Numbered from the stretch's first letter, positions 51,924 through 61,740 are shown. The stretch: 64,000 nt of DNA from Geosporobacter ferrireducens (GCF_001750685.1 NZ_CP017269.1:5311416-5375415); one strand, 5' to 3'. Translations and numbers: made by a program. Notes: generated by a model from the sequence alone, not told the origin.

Positions 51924-52466
51924 TTGAAACCAGGTATTTTTAGAGTAATATTACTTATGATCGCAGTAACAAGTTTAATTGCCTGTCAACCTATAAAAAA
52001 GAATCCAATGAATCAACAGCCATTGAATGAGAAAACAAAGGATACCATCATTCAAGCTACTGAAAAGGACCCGAGACAGAATAGTATGGCAACAAAACTA
52101 AGTGAGTTTGCTGTAGATCTGGATTTAGACGGTGAAGAGGAAAAAATTGAGTTACATACAGCAGCTGAAAGAAATAAAAATGGAGAAATGGTTTGGGACG
52201 ACGGGCAAAAATGGCTTTTAGTAGTACAAGACGGAGATTTGTATTATTCCTTACTGGATGAGTATGTTCAATTGGGTCAAGTATATTTTAATGTATCTTA
52301 TTATGATAATGAGCCACTACCTACAATAACAGTGATTACAGATACCGGAGCGAATTTTAAATTGGTAAACTATGTATACGATAAAGCCCAGAAAGGGTAT
52401 AGTGCGGAACTTGTTTACGATTCAAAAGATATAAACCATATATTTACTTCCATTCCTAGCTATTAA
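51924..52466 (+). CDS. Lipoprotein of unknown function
   Basis: 180 residues. A basic head and hydrophobic core end in the lipobox LIAC (Cys about 21), followed by a low-complexity linker. A soluble domain follows, with DLDLDGEEEKIELHTAAE, a calcium/FG-GAP-like D-x-D-x-D-G loop, and GQKWLLVVQDGDLYYSLLDE. TTG 51924 is preferred: GAGGGGTG lies just upstream and an in-frame GTG at 51915 overlaps it. It shares a D-x-DGxxD element with the protein at 6976 but is otherwise not similar. Confidence 0.7.
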   Translation: MKPGIFRVILLMIAVTSLIACQPIKKNPMNQQPLNEKTKDTIIQATEKDPRQNSMATKLSEFAVDLDLDGEEEKIELHTAAERNKNGEMVWDDGQKWLLVVQDGDLYYSLLDEYVQLGQVYFNVSYYDNEPLPTITVITDTGANFKLVNYVYDKAQKGYSAELVYDSKDINHIFTSIPSY

Positions 52467-52557
52467 AAATTAAAGTGAAGATTTTACCGGCTGCTATGGT
52501 GTAGTGGCCGGGCCGGCTATAATAAAGCTGGAAAACAAAGAATAGGAGGAAAAGTCA

Positions 52558-53061
52558 ATGGCTATAAGAGAAATACTATTATTAGGAAATGAGAATTTGT
52601 ATAAGGTCTGTAAAGAAATTTCAAAAGATGAAATGGCGAAAGCAAAGCAGATTGTTGAAGATTTACACGATACAATAATAAACTTCAGAGAAAAATATGG
52701 GTTTGGCCGGGCGATAGCTGCCCCTCAAATAAATGAGCCTTTTAGAATAATTTATTTAAATATCGATAATGACTCCACTGTATTCATAAATCCGAGATTA
52801 GTGTTTGTAGATGAGGAAAAGTTTGAGATGTGGGACGACTGCATGAGTTATCCGGGATTGGAAGTAAAGTTATACAGATATAAAAAATGTAAAATATATT
52901 ATAAAGATTTAGAGTGGAATGACTGTGTTTTGGACCTTGAAGGAGATTTATCGGAACTAATACAGCATGAATATGACCATCTCGATGGAATACTGGCCGT
53001 TCAAAGGGCCATTGACGATAAATCCTTTAGAATAAACAAAATGAAATCAGGATGTTTTTAG
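52558..53061 (+). CDS. def: Peptide deformylase family protein
   Basis: 167 residues. The three deformylase motifs are present but modified: GFGRAIAAPQI (motif 1), WDDCMSYPGL in place of EGCLSxPG (motif 2, metal Cys kept) and QHEYDHLDGI (motif 3, HExxH). It removes the formyl group from nascent proteins. The change of motif 2 is that of the type III/'accessory' deformylases, so it may be a second copy. A single gene with a strong AATAGGAGG site. Confidence 0.85.
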   Translation: MAIREILLLGNENLYKVCKEISKDEMAKAKQIVEDLHDTIINFREKYGFGRAIAAPQINEPFRIIYLNIDNDSTVFINPRLVFVDEEKFEMWDDCMSYPGLEVKLYRYKKCKIYYKDLEWNDCVLDLEGDLSELIQHEYDHLDGILAVQRAIDDKSFRINKMKSGCF

Positions 53062-53213
53062 CCCGAAAAGCATCGATAATTGATTTGGAATTTTTTATCA
53101 AATCTATAGATTTGTAATGTTTTAGGGCTGATAACCGGTTCAAGGGCATTATGTGCATAGGGTAAGGGCGGTAGCTGGTGTTGTCCCGGTGGTATCATCA
53201 GGGACTGTTGCAT
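53058..53213 (-). pseudogene. N-terminal fragment of a Fe/Mn superoxide dismutase
   Basis: The reverse strand starts at an ATG with an intact AAGAGGAGG site and reads HQLPPLPYAHNALEPVISPK then TLQI. This is the Fe/Mn superoxide dismutase N-terminus. After about 40 residues it departs (YRFDKKFQ) where the metal-binding HHDKHH should be and stops at 51 residues. The rest of the gene is missing, so there is no active enzyme here. Confidence 0.8.
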
Positions 53214-53393
53214 GTATATCAACCTCCTCTTGTGATTACGTGTATTCTGTTCTTTTGACATTGATAAGACAGCCTTATATTTATAATATTCTTATAAAAA
53301 GGGATGTTTCTTAAATTTTTAAAAGTAAAATATTATTTTATACTTGTAAATTTGGATTAAGCGTAATATGATATAAAATATAAATGTATAAAT

Positions 53394-53554
53394 AAACTGG
53401 GGGTGCCGGAAAGGCCGGCTGAGATAAAGGACCTATTAATTCTTTGACCCTTTAACCTGATCTGGATAATACCAGCGTAGGGAAGTTGCAGCGTGTTAGT
53501 TAAATCATTTAACTATTGGGCACAAATCCTTACAATTTGGATTTGTGTTTTTTA
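53394..53554 (+). ncRNA. TPP (THI-box) riboswitch with terminator
   Basis: The aptamer (about 53394-53488) has the conserved GGGGTGCC, GGCTGAGATAAA, ACCCTTTAACCTGATCTGGATAATACCAGCG and GTAGGGAA blocks. A terminator follows: CACAAATCC (53521-53529) with GGATTTGTG (53539-53547) and a T-run. Thiamine pyrophosphate should stop thiC transcription. Confidence 0.96.
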
Positions 53555-53587
53555 TTTTCAAATTAAAATAATGAAAGGCGTGATTGG

Positions 53588-54877
53588 ATGACACAATTAG
53601 CTGAGGCAAAAAAAGGTATTGTAACAGAAGAAATGGAACAAGCCGCACAATTAGAAGGCATAACAGCTGAAGAACTGAGGGGTAAAATTGCTTTAGGAGA
53701 GGTCGTTTTGCCCTGCAACATTAACCACAAAGGGATAAAGCCCATAGCTGTAGGTAAAGGATTATCTACTAAAGTGAATGCGAATATCGGTACCTCAGAT
53801 GCATATCCAGAATTAGACAAAGAGCTGGAAAAATTGCATGTAGCTATCAAAGCAGGTGCTCACTCTATAATGGATTTAAGCACGGGTGGAGATATTGATA
53901 AAGTTAGAAAAAGCATTATCGAGACCAGTCCAGTTATGGTAGGAACTGTACCCCTTTATCAAGTATTAGTTGAAACTCAAAAAAATGGTAAGGGTATAGT
54001 AGAAATGACTGCTGACGACATCTTTAGTGGAATAGAAAAACATTGTAAAGATGGTGCCGACTTTATTACCGTACACTGTGGCGTAACTTTGGAAGTTATA
54101 GAAGAACTAAAAGAAAGAGGCAGGGTTATGGATATTGTTTCGAGAGGCGGCTCTTTTATTACGGCGTGGATGCTCCACCATAAAAAACAAAATCCACTAT
54201 TTGAACAATATGACAGACTCTTGGAAATAGCTAGGAAATACGATGTGACACTAAGCTTAGGGGATGGCTTAAGACCGGGATGTTTAGCAGATGCTACAGA
54301 TTCGCCTCAAATTAAAGAATTAATTGTACTGGGAGGATTGGTGAAAAGAGCGAGAGAAGCAGATGTACAAGTCATGGTAGAAGGGCCGGGGCATGTTCCT
54401 TTTGACCAGATAGAAGCGAATATGAAGCTTGAAAAAACTCTTTGCCACAATGCTCCTTTTTATGTTTTAGGTCCTCTTGTTACGGATATTGCACCGGGAT
54501 ATGATCATATCACTTCTGCTATAGGTGGCACTTTAGCTGCTTCTAGTGGTGCAGATTTTCTCTGTTATGTAACTCCTGCAGAACATCTGGGCCTACCGAC
54601 CGTTGAAGATGTTAAAGAAGGGGTGATTGCAACAAGGATTGCAGCTCATGCTGCGGATCTTGTGAAAGGTGTGAAAGGGGCTTGGGAATGGGATTTAGAG
54701 ATGGCAAAAGCCCGAAAGCAGTTAGATTGGCAGAAACAAATAGAGCTTTCTATTGATCCTGAAAAAGCATCAAAAATCCGAAAAGAAAAGAATGAGGAAA
54801 ACGAAGAGTGCTGTACAATGTGCGGAAAATTTTGTGCGTATAAGATGGTAAGTGAATATCTAGGTGAGACTTTTTAG
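53588..54877 (+). CDS. thiC: Phosphomethylpyrimidine synthase ThiC
   Basis: 429 residues, radical-SAM enzyme of thiamine synthesis that converts AIR to HMP-phosphate. The barrel motifs are NANIGTSDAYPE, DLSTGGDID, SRGGSFITAWM, SLGDGLRPGC and VEGPGHVPFD. The C-terminal cluster is CTMCGKFC, the CxxCx4C signature of this family. It is the shorter clostridial form lacking the N-terminal domain of plant/E. coli types. Directly controlled by the TPP riboswitch upstream. No other thi gene is adjacent. Confidence 0.96.
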   Translation: MTQLAEAKKGIVTEEMEQAAQLEGITAEELRGKIALGEVVLPCNINHKGIKPIAVGKGLSTKVNANIGTSDAYPELDKELEKLHVAIKAGAHSIMDLSTGGDIDKVRKSIIETSPVMVGTVPLYQVLVETQKNGKGIVEMTADDIFSGIEKHCKDGADFITVHCGVTLEVIEELKERGRVMDIVSRGGSFITAWMLHHKKQNPLFEQYDRLLEIARKYDVTLSLGDGLRPGCLADATDSPQIKELIVLGGLVKRAREADVQVMVEGPGHVPFDQIEANMKLEKTLCHNAPFYVLGPLVTDIAPGYDHITSAIGGTLAASSGADFLCYVTPAEHLGLPTVEDVKEGVIATRIAAHAADLVKGVKGAWEWDLEMAKARKQLDWQKQIELSIDPEKASKIRKEKNEENEECCTMCGKFCAYKMVSEYLGETF

Positions 54878-54925
54878 GAGACTGCCCTGAAATAGAAAAC
54901 TACGCAGAATATGTCTCTATTGCCA

Positions 54926-54960
54926 AAAAACGGACTATGGATTTTCCATAGTCCGTTTTT
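54926..54960 (+). terminator. Intrinsic terminator of thiC
   Basis: AAAAACGGACTATGG pairs with CCATAGTCCGTTTTT around a five-base loop. Confidence 0.92.
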
Positions 54961-55135
54961 GCAGTGATCTCGCCCGCCTGGTGAGGGCGGCTGTTACAAA
55001 ATAGAATAAATTAAAATGATTAATACAATTAAAAAATCATTCGCATAAGTGATGTCAATAAGACTCTATAGGAGTACTAAAAAATTTTTAATATTTAAAA
55101 AATATTGTATTTACTTTAAAAATATTAATATACTG

Positions 55136-55165
55136 TTGACAAAATATAAAATATTATAGTAAAAT
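55136..55165 (+). promoter_or_regulatory. Promoter of the rpiR-type gene
   Basis: TTGACA (55136-55141), 18-base spacer, TAAAAT (55160-55165), in very AT-rich DNA. Nothing else was seen in the rest of the gap after the thiC terminator. Confidence 0.65.
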
Positions 55166-55187
55166 CTAAAAAATGAGGTGATCAATT

Positions 55188-56045
55188 TTGAAAATTCTAA
55201 AAAATATTTCGATGGCGATGGATCAATTAAGTAATAAGCAGAAAGTAATTGCAAGATATCTTATGCAAAACAAAGACAAAATTGGATTTATGACTTTGAA
55301 AGAATTGAGTGAAGAAATTAATGTAACGGAGGTAACGATACTCAACTTCTGTAAATGCATTGGAATAGATTCTTTTACGGAGATGAGAAAAGAATTTCAA
55401 GAGTTAGTCAAAAAAGAGCTTCACGTTCCAACAAAGATTGAATCCTCTTTACAAGCGTTGGACAATTTAAATGATGCTTTCAGCAATACTGTTCAAATAC
55501 AAAAATTGAACTTTGAGAGGATTATTCAGCAAAATAGTATTGATACGCTTTACGCAGTAGGCAAAAACATAGAGAAGGCTAGAACTGTATATATATGCGG
55601 GTTAGGTATATCAAAAGTAGTTGCAGATTACCTAAATAGCCGGTTAAAACTGATTAATATTGACAGCAGGATTCTGGATATAGGGGATATGGTATCCGCT
55701 AGTGCGGAGCTTGCAAGAGCTACTGATGAAGACTGCTTCTTTTTAATATCGTTTCCAAGTTATTCACCCCTCATTATTAATCTTTCAAGATATTTGACTG
55801 AAAAGAATCTTAATTTTATAGTACTTACAGATAATGAAAAATCACCATTGGCTAAGAATGCAAAAATCATACTGAAGAGTTATAATGAATCCTTAGTATT
55901 TTATAACTTTATTTCAGCAACGATATCCTTGGTTGAACAGGTTCTAATTGTACTTTCCTTTAATATGAAAGATCGGATTATGGAAAACTTAGAGACATTG
56001 GAAGAAGTGCAAGATTCTTTGATAAAAGATATCTACAATGAATAA
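55188..56045 (+). CDS. MurR/RpiR-family transcriptional regulator
   Basis: 285 residues. The N-terminal HTH (about 15-60: TLKELSEEINVTEVTILNFC, CIGIDSFTEMRKEF) is followed by a C-terminal SIS sugar/phosphate-sensing domain (about 115-260: YICGLGISKVVADYLNSRLK, FLISFPSYSP). TTG start after GAGGTGATCAATT. It is followed by the ABC importer 49 bases later and very probably controls it. In this family the ligand is often a sugar phosphate, but members with peptide importers exist. Confidence 0.88.
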   Translation: MKILKNISMAMDQLSNKQKVIARYLMQNKDKIGFMTLKELSEEINVTEVTILNFCKCIGIDSFTEMRKEFQELVKKELHVPTKIESSLQALDNLNDAFSNTVQIQKLNFERIIQQNSIDTLYAVGKNIEKARTVYICGLGISKVVADYLNSRLKLINIDSRILDIGDMVSASAELARATDEDCFFLISFPSYSPLIINLSRYLTEKNLNFIVLTDNEKSPLAKNAKIILKSYNESLVFYNFISATISLVEQVLIVLSFNMKDRIMENLETLEEVQDSLIKDIYNE

Positions 56046-56094
56046 CTGAATGGATAAGTCTATTCAGGAAAAATATAAAATAAGGGGGATGTTT

Positions 56095-57762
56095 ATGAAA
56101 AGAAGAGTATTTGCGTTGCTGCTGGTACTTGCGTTAACGGTTTCGCTATTGGCTGGCTGTGGCGGAGGAACGAGTACAACAGGAGGAGAAAACAATACCA
56201 ACGAAGGAGGTGCAGCCAATGTTTCGAAAGAAGTGGTTATCGGATTAGCCGGTGATGCATATTCACTAGATCCATACCCATTAAATGAAACGATAACCAA
56301 TGCAATCAATCTGCACTTGTTCGACACGCTGGTGGCACCAGATAGTAATTTACAACCAGTACCGGCTCTGGCAGAATCCTGGGAGATATCTGAGGATGCT
56401 AAAGTTTGGACTTTTCACTTAAGAAAAGACGTTAAATTCCATAACGGAAATCCATTTACCGCAGAGGATGTATTGTATTCCTTAGAAAGAGCAAAGGTGG
56501 ATCTGTCTGCATTTAAGTATACGGTAGCAACTGTAGAAAGTTATAAGAAAATTGATGATTATACCGTTGAAATCATCACAAAAGAGCCAAATTCACTGTT
56601 ATTGGCCCATATTAAGGATCTTATGATATTAGATAAAGAAACCTGTGAAGGGCAAACCGATGAATGGATTGCACTAAATCCTAACGGGACAGGCAGATAT
56701 AAGCTCGTTGAACATGTAAGAGGGGATAGAATTGTTTTTGAAAGAAATGATAGTTTTTGGGGAGAGCTTCCAGAGGCGACAAAAGTAACTTTTAAACCAA
56801 TTACCAATGAAGGCACACGTACAGCAAATATTATCTCCGGAGCAGTAGATTTAATCGTTGATGTTCCGGTGCGGGATGTTGAAATCATAAAAGCAAAAGA
56901 AAATACAGAACTGGTTTCGCAGCCGAGTTTACGGGTAATCTATCTCAACTTAGCCGGATGGACTGACAAGCCTAGTAAAGATGCAAAGATGCCTATGAAA
57001 TCGCCTGATGGCACAAATCCGTTCAAAAACATCAAAGTTAGAGAAGCACTGTACCGTGCAATCAATGAGCAAGAAATTGTGGAAAAGATCATGAATGGAT
57101 TTGCAGTTCCTGCTGCTACATATATTCCAGAGGGATTTAACGGGTATAACGGCAATATTAAACGGTATGACTTTGATCCCCAGCTGGCAGAAAAATTGCT
57201 GGACGAAGCAGGTTATCCGAGACAGGCCGATGGTTACAGATTTGAAATTACATTGGATGCGTCAAATGACAGATATGTAAAGGACGGAGAAATTGCAACG
57301 GCAGTTGCTTCTTACTTTGAAAAGGTAGGCATAAAAGTAAATCTAAATCTGATGTCAAGAACCATATTCTTTACCTACATTGGTGCAGTAAACAAGGAAG
57401 GAGACAATACACATCTCTGTATGACAGGTTGGGCAGATAGCGGTGGAGAGAGCGCTCTAATGGCACTGGACTTGTTATACAGCATGTCTCAAGACGGATA
57501 TATTAAAACCGGTTACGGTGCCGTAAATCGCGGATATTATCAAAATCTGGAGGTAGATGGACTCATCAATCAGGCGATGGCTACCGCAGAACCAACTGAA
57601 AGAGATAAGATCATGCAGCAAGTATGGCAAATCGCTGCCGATGATATATCTTATATTCCGCTGCATTTCCAAAAAGATATTTATGCCCATAATAATAAGA
57701 TTAAGTATCATCCGAGAAATGATAATTATGTGTTTGCGTGGGATATAGAGTTTATACAATAA
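56095..57762 (+). CDS. Peptide-type ABC transporter substrate-binding lipoprotein
   Basis: 555 residues, family 5 solute-binding lipoprotein. Signal ends in LLAGC, then a Gly/Thr/Asn-rich linker. Family landmarks: YSLDPYPLN, LAESWEISEDAKVWTFHLRK, FHNGNPFTAEDVLYSLERA, GTGRYKLVEH and FKNIKVREALYRAINEQEIV. It captures a peptide or amino-acid derivative outside the membrane. ATG 56095 is chosen from AAGGGGGATGTTT. It is the first gene of a complete importer. Confidence 0.92.
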   Translation: MKRRVFALLLVLALTVSLLAGCGGGTSTTGGENNTNEGGAANVSKEVVIGLAGDAYSLDPYPLNETITNAINLHLFDTLVAPDSNLQPVPALAESWEISEDAKVWTFHLRKDVKFHNGNPFTAEDVLYSLERAKVDLSAFKYTVATVESYKKIDDYTVEIITKEPNSLLLAHIKDLMILDKETCEGQTDEWIALNPNGTGRYKLVEHVRGDRIVFERNDSFWGELPEATKVTFKPITNEGTRTANIISGAVDLIVDVPVRDVEIIKAKENTELVSQPSLRVIYLNLAGWTDKPSKDAKMPMKSPDGTNPFKNIKVREALYRAINEQEIVEKIMNGFAVPAATYIPEGFNGYNGNIKRYDFDPQLAEKLLDEAGYPRQADGYRFEITLDASNDRYVKDGEIATAVASYFEKVGIKVNLNLMSRTIFFTYIGAVNKEGDNTHLCMTGWADSGGESALMALDLLYSMSQDGYIKTGYGAVNRGYYQNLEVDGLINQAMATAEPTERDKIMQQVWQIAADDISYIPLHFQKDIYAHNNKIKYHPRNDNYVFAWDIEFIQ

Positions 57763-57816
57763 GGGTTAAGGGGAAGGAATTGAATCCTTCCCTTTATTTA
57801 AGATGGAGGTGAGGCT

Positions 57817-58779
57817 GTGTTACGATATTTTACATCAAGAATAGCACAATTAATAATTGTTCTTATTGCAGTGTCTATTTTAGTGTTTGCATTGACCAGC
57901 ATTATGGGAAATCCAATATATTTGATGGTTAGGGAAAATGCTACACAAGAAGAGATAGATGCTGCAGTAGCTTATTTAGGTTTAGACAAGCCCTTGCCGG
58001 TACAGTATGTAATCTTTATCAAAAATGCACTTAGGGGGGACTTTGGAAAATCTTATGTTTATCACCTTCCGGCATTAAAGATTATCGCAGAGCGGTTTCC
58101 TGCTACATTAGAAATTGTAATTGTTGCGATGTTGTTATCGGCATTTTTAGCAATTCCACTAGGAGTGTTTGCAGGAGCCTATCCTAAAAAATTTTTAAGT
58201 AAAGCGATTATGTCTCTATCCATCGCAGGGATATCATTGCCTTCTTTCTGGGTAGGTATGGTAATGATTTTTTTGTTTAGTCTTTACTTGGGAATATTAC
58301 CTGTATCAGGTAGAGGAGAGGTAGGGACCCTTTTAGGGATCAAAACAAGTCTTGCCACAGTAAGCGGGTGGAAACATATTATTTTGCCATCTATAACTCT
58401 GGCTTTAGGGAATATGGCAACGATACTTCGCTTAACCCGTGCAGGTATGCAGGAGAATATGAAACAGGATTATGTAAAATTTGCGAGGGCAAAAGGTGTG
58501 TCAAGGAGAAAGGTATTGTTTGGGCATGCACTTAAAAACACATTAATTCCGGTAATTACAATATTTGGATTGCAACTAGGAACCTTAATTGCGTTTACTA
58601 CAATTACAGAAACCATATTTGCATGGCCGGGGATGGGTAAGCTTCTTATTGACGCGATTAATAGCGCAGACAGGCCTATTATTTCTGCATATATTTTATT
58701 CGTGGCGGTTATGTTTGTGTTTATCAATTTTATTGTAGATATACTTTATACAATTGTAGATCCACGGATTGATTTATAA
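57817..58779 (+). CDS. Peptide-type ABC transporter permease (DppB-like)
   Basis: 320 residues with six membrane helices: the N-terminal IAQLIIVLIAVSILVFALTS, extracytoplasmic GLDKPLPVQYVIFIKNALRG, and the EAA-like loop DYVKFARAKGVSRRKVLFGH followed by ALKNTLIPVITIFGL. GTG start after GGAGGTGAG. It pairs with the next permease. Confidence 0.93.
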   Translation: MLRYFTSRIAQLIIVLIAVSILVFALTSIMGNPIYLMVRENATQEEIDAAVAYLGLDKPLPVQYVIFIKNALRGDFGKSYVYHLPALKIIAERFPATLEIVIVAMLLSAFLAIPLGVFAGAYPKKFLSKAIMSLSIAGISLPSFWVGMVMIFLFSLYLGILPVSGRGEVGTLLGIKTSLATVSGWKHIILPSITLALGNMATILRLTRAGMQENMKQDYVKFARAKGVSRRKVLFGHALKNTLIPVITIFGLQLGTLIAFTTITETIFAWPGMGKLLIDAINSADRPIISAYILFVAVMFVFINFIVDILYTIVDPRIDL

Positions 58780-58800
58780 TAATAAAAAGTAGGTGATAGG

Positions 58801-59730
58801 ATGCAGGGACAAGTTCAAACAGTAAAGGCAGCTCAAACGTTAAAGGAACCTTCCGGCTGGCAGTCTTTTGCAAGATCAGAGTTTTTCTTCAAATATAAAA
58901 GATCTGCCACCGCAATTATAGGTTCGATTATTACAATTTCTGTTCTTTTGATAGCTATATTCGGCCCCTTTTTTACTGTTCAAAACCCATATGATATGAC
59001 AAACATTGATTTAAGCGATGCGTATAAACCTCCGGCCTGGATCCAGGGAGGAGAGCTAAGATTTCCTTTAGGTACAGATCAACAGGGAAGAGATATCCTT
59101 AGTGCCATTGTATATGGCAGCAGGGTATCGCTTCTTATCGGTCTTGTAGGAGCTCTATTTGCCAGCATAGTAGGAGTGACACTCGGTCTCGCATCGGGTT
59201 ATTTCGGGGGAAAAGTGGATGCTTTTATCATGCGGCTGGCAGACATCCAACTATCCTTTCCTACTATGTTGATTGCTTTATTTCTTATGTCCTTTTTCGG
59301 CAGGGGGATTAGAAATATTTTAATTGCGCTTTGCCTGGTTGGCTGGGTAAGTTATGCAAGAACGGTCCGGGGCGAGACGTTGTCTGTAAAGAAGAAAGAA
59401 TATATTGAGGCAACCAGGGTCATTGGACTACCTAATTTTATGATTCTTTTTAAGCATGTACTCCCCAATGTATTTACCTCAATCCTTGTATTATCGACGA
59501 TACAAGTAGGCACGTTTATACTGACGGAGGCAACCTTAAGTTTTTTAGGACTAGGGGTGCCTGTTACAAGACCTTCTTTGGGGATGTTGTGTGACAATGG
59601 TTTTAAGGTACTCTACAGTGGATTGTGGTGGGTATCTATTTTCCCAGGTTTATACATTGTGATGATTGTGTTTGGTATTAATTTATTGGGTGATTTTTTA
59701 CGAGATGAATTGAATCCGAAGTTAAAGTAG
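58801..59730 (+). CDS. Peptide-type ABC transporter permease (DppC-like)
   Basis: 309 residues. N-terminal extra domain of the OppC type, then six membrane helices. The conserved loop is EYIEATRVIGLPNFMILFKH followed by VLPNVFTSILVLSTI, and FPLGTDQQGRDILSAIVYGS is the typical periplasmic entry. It starts 22 bases after the DppB-like gene. Confidence 0.93.
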   Translation: MQGQVQTVKAAQTLKEPSGWQSFARSEFFFKYKRSATAIIGSIITISVLLIAIFGPFFTVQNPYDMTNIDLSDAYKPPAWIQGGELRFPLGTDQQGRDILSAIVYGSRVSLLIGLVGALFASIVGVTLGLASGYFGGKVDAFIMRLADIQLSFPTMLIALFLMSFFGRGIRNILIALCLVGWVSYARTVRGETLSVKKKEYIEATRVIGLPNFMILFKHVLPNVFTSILVLSTIQVGTFILTEATLSFLGLGVPVTRPSLGMLCDNGFKVLYSGLWWVSIFPGLYIVMIVFGINLLGDFLRDELNPKLK

Positions 59731-59744
59731 AGGGGGTGGGTGAT

Positions 59745-60725
59745 ATGCAGAAAAAATTGTTGGAAGTAAAAGGCTTAAGAACCTATTTTCATACATTCAA
59801 AGGGATTGTAAAGGCTGTTGACAATGTAAGCTTCGATATACATGAAGGGGAAATTTTAGGCGTTGTCGGAGAATCTGGCGGAGGAAAGTCAATTACAGGA
59901 TTTTCGGTAATAGGACTTATTGATGAACCGGGCAAAATAGAGAGTGGAGAAATTCTTTTCCAGGATCAGGACTTAATGAAGCTATCTGAAAGTCAAATGA
60001 ATTTGATCAGGGGGAAAGAGATATCTATGGTATTTCAGGATCCGATGACTTCTTTAAATCCCGTGTATACAATCGGAGAGCAATTAGAAGAAATGCTGCT
60101 GCTCCACGAGAATTTATCAAAACAACAAAGAAGGGAAAGATGCATACAGCTTCTGAAAGATGTAGGCATTTCAAATCCTGAAAGCAGGTTGAAGAACTAT
60201 CCGCACCAATTTAGTGGAGGGATGAGACAAAGAGTAGTGATTGCAATTGCCCTTGCTGCAAAACCTAAGCTGATCATAGCCGATGAGCCTACAACTGCCC
60301 TGGATGTTACTATTCAGGCACAGATCCTGAAACTTATGAAACAACTTGTAAAAGAACAAGGGTGTGCTTTGATGTTGATTACCCATGATCTGGCTGTGGT
60401 ATCTGAAATGGCAGATAGAGTAAATGTTATGTATTGTGGAAAAATTGTAGAAAGTGGATATACAGAAGATATCATTCAAGAACATATTCATCCGTATACT
60501 GAAGGGCTCCTAGACTCTATTCCCGATATAGATCAGGAGAAGGAGCGACTGAAAACAATACCAGGCATTGTGCCAAATATGTTTGACTTACCTAAAGGCT
60601 GTAACTTTTCTCCAAGATGTCAGTATTGTCAGGATATCTGCCTGGAAAAAGAACCGGAACTTGTTCATGTGGGAGAAAGGCACTTTGTTTCATGCCACTT
60701 TCCGTTAAGAAAGGAGGCAAGATAA
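59745..60725 (+). CDS. Peptide-type ABC transporter ATP-binding protein (DppD-like)
   Basis: 326 residues. Walker A GVVGESGGGKS (the usual C/S is replaced by G), Q-loop VFQDPMTSLNP, signature FSGGMRQRVVIA, Walker B LIIADEPTTALDV and the switch His in THDLAVV. The C-terminal oligopeptide-transporter domain carries CNFSPRCQYC. The start 59745 follows AGGGGGTGGG; a longer reading from 59736 is unlikely. The next ATPase gene starts directly after its stop. Confidence 0.93.
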   Translation: MQKKLLEVKGLRTYFHTFKGIVKAVDNVSFDIHEGEILGVVGESGGGKSITGFSVIGLIDEPGKIESGEILFQDQDLMKLSESQMNLIRGKEISMVFQDPMTSLNPVYTIGEQLEEMLLLHENLSKQQRRERCIQLLKDVGISNPESRLKNYPHQFSGGMRQRVVIAIALAAKPKLIIADEPTTALDVTIQAQILKLMKQLVKEQGCALMLITHDLAVVSEMADRVNVMYCGKIVESGYTEDIIQEHIHPYTEGLLDSIPDIDQEKERLKTIPGIVPNMFDLPKGCNFSPRCQYCQDICLEKEPELVHVGERHFVSCHFPLRKEAR

Positions 60726-61721
60726 ATGGAAAAGATGCTGGAAGTTAAGCATTTAGAGCAAAGATTTGATCTGAATAAGGGGATATTAGATAAATTAAAG
60801 CTCAGAAATGGCAAACTTGTAAAAGAAGAACGTATTGTTAAGGCGGTAAATGATATAAGTTTTGATATAGATAGGGGAGAAGTTTTTAGTTTGGTGGGGG
60901 AATCGGGATGTGGCAAATCAACGACTGCCAGAACAGTTATAAAGCTCATTGAGCCAAAAGGCGGAATCATCAAGTTTAAGGGAAATGATATCACACAGTT
61001 TTCGTCAGTTGAAATGCTGCAGTACCGCAAAAAAATACAGATGATCTTTCAAGATCCCTTTGCCTCTCTAAATCCAAGACAACAGATTATAGATATACTT
61101 GCAGAGCCTATGTTGTTTCATAAAGTTGTACATAACCTAAAAGAGGCAAAAGAGCGGGCTCTGGAGATCTTAGAAAAAGTAGGGATACGACCTGAACAGG
61201 CTGCCAGGTATCCCCACCAATTCAGTGGAGGACAAAGACAAAGAATCGGAATAGCCAGAGCCCTAGCCGTTGAGCCTGAGTTTATTATAGCGGACGAGCC
61301 AGTTTCAGCCCTGGATGTATCCATACAGGCACAAATACTAAATTTACTTATCGAACTAAAGGAAGAATTTAATTTTTCCTACCTTTTTATTGCCCACGAT
61401 TTATCGGTTGTAAAACATATAAGTAATAACTTGGGTATCATGTATCTGGGAAAAATCGTTGAAAAAGGAAGTAAACAGCATATATTCAATAATCCAATGC
61501 ATCCGTATACAAAAGCTTTATTTGCTGCAGTTCCCAAGCTGACGGGCAGAAATTTAATGAATTCCAAAGAAATAGAGGGTGAGATACCGAGTCCGATCAA
61601 TCTGCCGGCAGGATGCTTTTTTCACGAAAGATGCCCATATGCAAAACCTGTTTGCAGAGAGGAAATGCCTGATGAGAAAGAGATAGAAAAGGATCATTTT
61701 GTTTTGTGTCATCTTTATTAA
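60726..61721 (+). CDS. Peptide-type ABC transporter ATP-binding protein (DppF-like)
   Basis: 331 residues. Walker A SLVGESGCGKSTTARTVI, Q-loop IFQDPFASLNPRQ, signature FSGGQRQRIGIARAL, Walker B IIADEPVSALDV, and the C-terminal cysteine element CFFHERCPYAKPVC. It forms a heterodimer with the DppD-like ATPase. ATG lies after AAAGGAGGCAAGATAA. The last codons overlap a spurious upstream start of the M20 gene only. Confidence 0.94.
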   Translation: MEKMLEVKHLEQRFDLNKGILDKLKLRNGKLVKEERIVKAVNDISFDIDRGEVFSLVGESGCGKSTTARTVIKLIEPKGGIIKFKGNDITQFSSVEMLQYRKKIQMIFQDPFASLNPRQQIIDILAEPMLFHKVVHNLKEAKERALEILEKVGIRPEQAARYPHQFSGGQRQRIGIARALAVEPEFIIADEPVSALDVSIQAQILNLLIELKEEFNFSYLFIAHDLSVVKHISNNLGIMYLGKIVEKGSKQHIFNNPMHPYTKALFAAVPKLTGRNLMNSKEIEGEIPSPINLPAGCFFHERCPYAKPVCREEMPDEKEIEKDHFVLCHLY

Positions 61722-61740
61722 ACGTCAAAGGGGAGACATT

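Noticed and set aside
52483..52520. CCGGC-rich dyad before the deformylase gene, considered as a riboswitch
   Set aside because: It does not match any riboswitch consensus that I know and is only a small GC patch.
54969..54992. GC-rich GCCCGCC...GGGCGGC hairpin after the thiC terminator
   Set aside because: It is short, isolated, has no T-run and no gene to serve.
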